Below are positions 61,689 to 64,000 of a DNA stretch of 64,000 nt, in pieces (positions within the stretch are counted from its first letter, which is position 1; each line of letters opens with the position of its first letter). Below the pieces are notes generated by a model. The model saw only the letters and a program-made list of their open reading frames with translations, was not told where the DNA came from and did no database searches. A program made the position numbers and the translations under genes. The stretch spans positions 1 through 64,000 of the forward strand of contig SVNA01000001.1 of the NCBI GenBank assembly GCA_015067145.1. The letters run 5' to 3'. The DNA comes from Oscillospiraceae bacterium (lineage in GTDB: Bacteria > Bacillota > Clostridia > Oscillospirales > Ruminococcaceae).

Positions 61689-62492
61689 TTATACTCCCAG
61701 ATATTTTTTAGCCTCGTTTACAACCGCATCAACCTGTTCTTCACCGATAAGGTTGTCCTGTTCATTTTTGGTTATAACAATAAGAAATTCTATATTGCCT
61801 TCAGGCCCTTTGATTGGCGAGAATGTAAGTTCTTTAACAAAAAAACCATTCTGATTTGCATATTCCATTACATTGATAATAACTTCTTTATGCACTGCAC
61901 TGTCACGGACAACACCTTTTTTGCCCACTTTTTCCTTGCCTGCTTCAAACTGAGGTTTTACAAGACAGGCACCGATTACTTCATCGGTAGAAATTGCATA
62001 GGCAACTGGAAAAATATGTTTTAATGAAATAAAGGACACGTCCACACTGAAGAAGTTGATTTTTTCTTCAAGATCCTCTGCTGTCACATTGCGGATATTT
62101 GTCTTTTCAAAATTAACAACGCGTTCATCTGTACGCAGTTTCCATGCAAGCTGTCCATAGCCTACATCAACTGCATAAACTTTTTTTGCACCGTTCTGCA
62201 GCATACAGTCGGTAAATCCGCCTGTAGAGGCACCGATATCCATACAGATTCTGTCGGTTAACTCCAGTCCATACAGTTCAATGGCTTTTTCAAGTTTATA
62301 ACCGCCACGGCTTACATATTTAAGGTCTTTGCCCCTTACCTCCACCTTGTCGGTTTCCTTGAGCATATAACCTGCTTTATCAACCTTCTGATTGTTTACA
62401 TACACAATGCCCGCCATAATAAGTGCCTGTGCACGCTGTCGGGATTCGGTATATCCTTCTTCAAAAACATACTGGTCTAATCTAATTTTCAT
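61689..62492 (-). CDS. tlyA: TlyA family rRNA methyltransferase/hemolysin-like protein
   Basis: This 267-aa protein has an N-terminal S4 RNA-binding domain (IRLDQYVFEEGYTESRQRAQALIMAGIVYVN) and a FtsJ-like methyltransferase domain with DIGASTGGFTDCMLQNGAKKVYAVDVG (SAM motif I) and FFSVDVSFISLK. TlyA methylates ribosomal RNA riboses. Its ATG overlaps the end of dxs by 11 nt. It links dxs to nadK in the usual dxs-tlyA-nadK-argR-recN order. Confidence 0.94.
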   Translation of the reverse strand: MKIRLDQYVFEEGYTESRQRAQALIMAGIVYVNNQKVDKAGYMLKETDKVEVRGKDLKYVSRGGYKLEKAIELYGLELTDRICMDIGASTGGFTDCMLQNGAKKVYAVDVGYGQLAWKLRTDERVVNFEKTNIRNVTAEDLEEKINFFSVDVSFISLKHIFPVAYAISTDEVIGACLVKPQFEAGKEKVGKKGVVRDSAVHKEVIINVMEYANQNGFFVKELTFSPIKGPEGNIEFLIVITKNEQDNLIGEEQVDAVVNEAKKYLGV

Positions 62493-64000
62493 AATTTTCC
62501 TTTATCTTGTTCACGATGCTTTCTGCATCAATTTTGCAGATTTTCTGCAGTTCGCCAACATTTGCGTGATAAACTGTGTAGTTGTCAACACATTTGTATT
62601 TGTAGTTGTTTGCAAATCCGTTATCCAGCAGTGCAAGACCAAGTTTTGCCGATACGCTGCCGTTTTTAACGTGTTCTTCAAAGCTGTAGATATTTTTGTA
62701 TTCCAAAAGCATTTCCACCATCTCAGGCAGAAGCGGATTTACTACATTAAGCTTGAGAATTGCTGTATCAATACCCTGTTCAGCCAGTGTTTTCTGTGCT
62801 TTGAGTGCTTCTACAAACTGTCTGCCATAACATACAATAATATTTTCTTTGGTTTCACCAATCAGGTCATAGTAATTGCCTGTACATTCATAATCAGCGA
62901 TATATGAATCCTGTCCGCCGCGTGGATATCTGATAACCTTTGGTCCGTTTACATTATCAACAAGGTAATTCTGCCAGAATCTGAGCTCGCTGTAATTGGA
63001 TGGACATACAATCGGCACATGGTCATAGTTTGAGAATATGCTGAGGTCGTGAATGCCCTGATGTGTTTCGCCATCTCCCGGAACAAGACCGGAACGGTCG
63101 ATTGCAAACATAACATTGAGATTAAGCAGACAGGTGTCATGGATATACTGGTCCATAGCACGCTGCATAAATGTAGAGTAGAGGCACACAACAGGCATCA
63201 TACCGTTTTTAGCCATTGCAGATGCAAAGGTTACTGCATGTTCTTCTGCCATACCTACGTCAAAAAATCTGCGTCTGTGTTCTTTGTAGAAATACTGAAG
63301 GCCTGTGCCATATTTCATAGCAGCTGTAAGGGCACAGAGTTTTCGGTTTGTATTTGCTTTGTCGGACAGTTCTCTGCCAAACACTGTAGAGAAAGAGTCG
63401 CTTGGTGCCACGTCAGGGTCTGTAACTGTGTCTGCGTTAAAACTGCCCACGCCGTGGAATGCACCAGGGTTTTCCTCAGCAGGTGTAAAGCCTTTACCCT
63501 TAACAGTAATCATGTGGATGAAAACAGGACCTTCTGCCTGTTTTGCATATTTCATAGCATTGCACATCTGGTAAATATCGTTACCATCATCTACCTTATG
63601 ATACAAAAAACCCATATCTTCAAAGAATGTGCTCTTATATAAAGTTCTTCTCAGTGCTGTTTTGGAATATGAAATGGTATTGCTGATCGGTTTGCCGATA
63701 TATGGCATTTTATCAAGAATACCTTCAACATTTTTCTTTGTTTTGATATATTCTTCGTTTGTTCTGAGTCTGGAGAGATATTTTGACATCTGACCAACGT
63801 TTTTTGAGATAGACATTTTGTTATCGTTAAGAATAACAATAAGGTTGTCCAGTCTTACATCAACATTGTTGAGGCCTTCATATATCATACCACCTGTAAA
63901 AGCACCGTCACCAACCATAGCAATAACCTTGCCTGGCTCACCTTTAAGCTTTTTGGCTGTTGCAAGACCGATGGCTACAGAGATTGATGTACTGCCATGA
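62482..64000 (-). CDS. dxs: 1-deoxy-D-xylulose-5-phosphate synthase, 5' end outside window
   Basis: DXS is the first enzyme of the MEP isoprenoid pathway, and makes DXP from pyruvate and glyceraldehyde-3-phosphate using thiamine diphosphate. The frame runs past the track start (63918) to the window edge and reads HGSTSISVAIGLATAKKLKG before MVGDGAFTGGMIYEGLNN (the ThDP GDG motif). The visible part is about 506 residues of a normal 620-630, so about 115 are missing. Further motifs are YSTFMQRAMDQYIHD, FAIDRSGLVPGDGETHQGIHD and YPRGG. Confidence 0.97.
   Translation of the reverse strand, partial: HGSTSISVAIGLATAKKLKGEPGKVIAMVGDGAFTGGMIYEGLNNVDVRLDNLIVILNDNKMSISKNVGQMSKYLSRLRTNEEYIKTKKNVEGILDKMPYIGKPISNTISYSKTALRRTLYKSTFFEDMGFLYHKVDDGNDIYQMCNAMKYAKQAEGPVFIHMITVKGKGFTPAEENPGAFHGVGSFNADTVTDPDVAPSDSFSTVFGRELSDKANTNRKLCALTAAMKYGTGLQYFYKEHRRRFFDVGMAEEHAVTFASAMAKNGMMPVVCLYSTFMQRAMDQYIHDTCLLNLNVMFAIDRSGLVPGDGETHQGIHDLSIFSNYDHVPIVCPSNYSELRFWQNYLVDNVNGPKVIRYPRGGQDSYIADYECTGNYYDLIGETKENIIVCYGRQFVEALKAQKTLAEQGIDTAILKLNVVNPLLPEMVEMLLEYKNIYSFEEHVKNGSVSAKLGLALLDNGFANNYKYKCVDNYTVYHANVGELQKICKIDAESIVNKIKENYEN

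Overview
The window looks like a low-GC Gram-positive chromosome, most likely a gut-type member of the class Clostridia (Oscillospirales/Ruminococcaceae-like is my guess, from gene content only). Support: strong AGGAGG-type ribosome binding sites, many TTG starts, the rplS-lepB-rbgA-rnhB-yraN order, yajC followed by a TIGR04086-type membrane gene, the tig-clpP-clpX and lon-ysxC blocks, a tyrosyl T-box leader, a DUF1540 mini-gene, and the dxs-tlyA-nadK-argR-recN cluster. No phage, transposon or CRISPR array was found.

Layout. 1-11.8 kb reads almost entirely on the + strand: end of rplS, lepB, rbgA, rnhB, yraN, a PspA-like gene, a Gly/Ser-rich TPM-like membrane protein, a GH2 beta-galactosidase-like enzyme (divergent from a CapA-like gene on the - strand), queA-tgt (queuosine), yajC and two small membrane proteins. 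From 11.8 kb to the end practically everything is on the - strand. The two halves converge on a XerC/D-type recombinase gene that has a perfect inverted repeat with Xer-site geometry just upstream.

12.8-28.9 kb is a surface-glycan locus read right to left from a promoter near 28.9 kb: initiating sugar-phosphate transferase, WecG/TagA/CpsF transferase, DegT aminotransferase plus FdtA/QdtA ketoisomerase (a dTDP-3-amino-3,6-dideoxyhexose branch), a DXD glycosyltransferase, two GT4 and two GT2 enzymes, an acyltransferase, a Wzx flippase, a frameshifted second acyltransferase, then a bifunctional fucokinase/GDP-fucose pyrophosphorylase (Fkp) and fucose mutarotase (FucU). No Wzy polymerase is visible there. 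A second small glycan cluster at 47.2-52.6 kb carries a Wzy-like polymerase, UDP-galactopyranose mutase, a sugar nucleotidyltransferase and a two-domain GT2, but no flippase or initiating transferase, so the two loci look complementary.

29-42.5 kb is a mixed region: an unknown 230-aa protein, a FtsX-like permease with an HlyD-like adaptor but no ATPase, radA, a flavodoxin/ferredoxin protein, an ICMT-like methyltransferase, a DUF362 protein, Nudix and GNAT enzymes, a set of small membrane-anchored proteins including a paralogous pair, galM, and a seven-gene tRNA operon (Val-Gly-Val-Asp-Phe-Gly-Cys). 42.5-64 kb is housekeeping: hslO, a methyltransferase, ysxC, lon, the second glycan cluster, clpX, clpP, tig, a phosphoesterase, tyrS with its T-box, recN, argR, nadK, tlyA and the truncated dxs.

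All calls come from reading the sequence and supplied translations. Family names rest on motif recognition without any database search.
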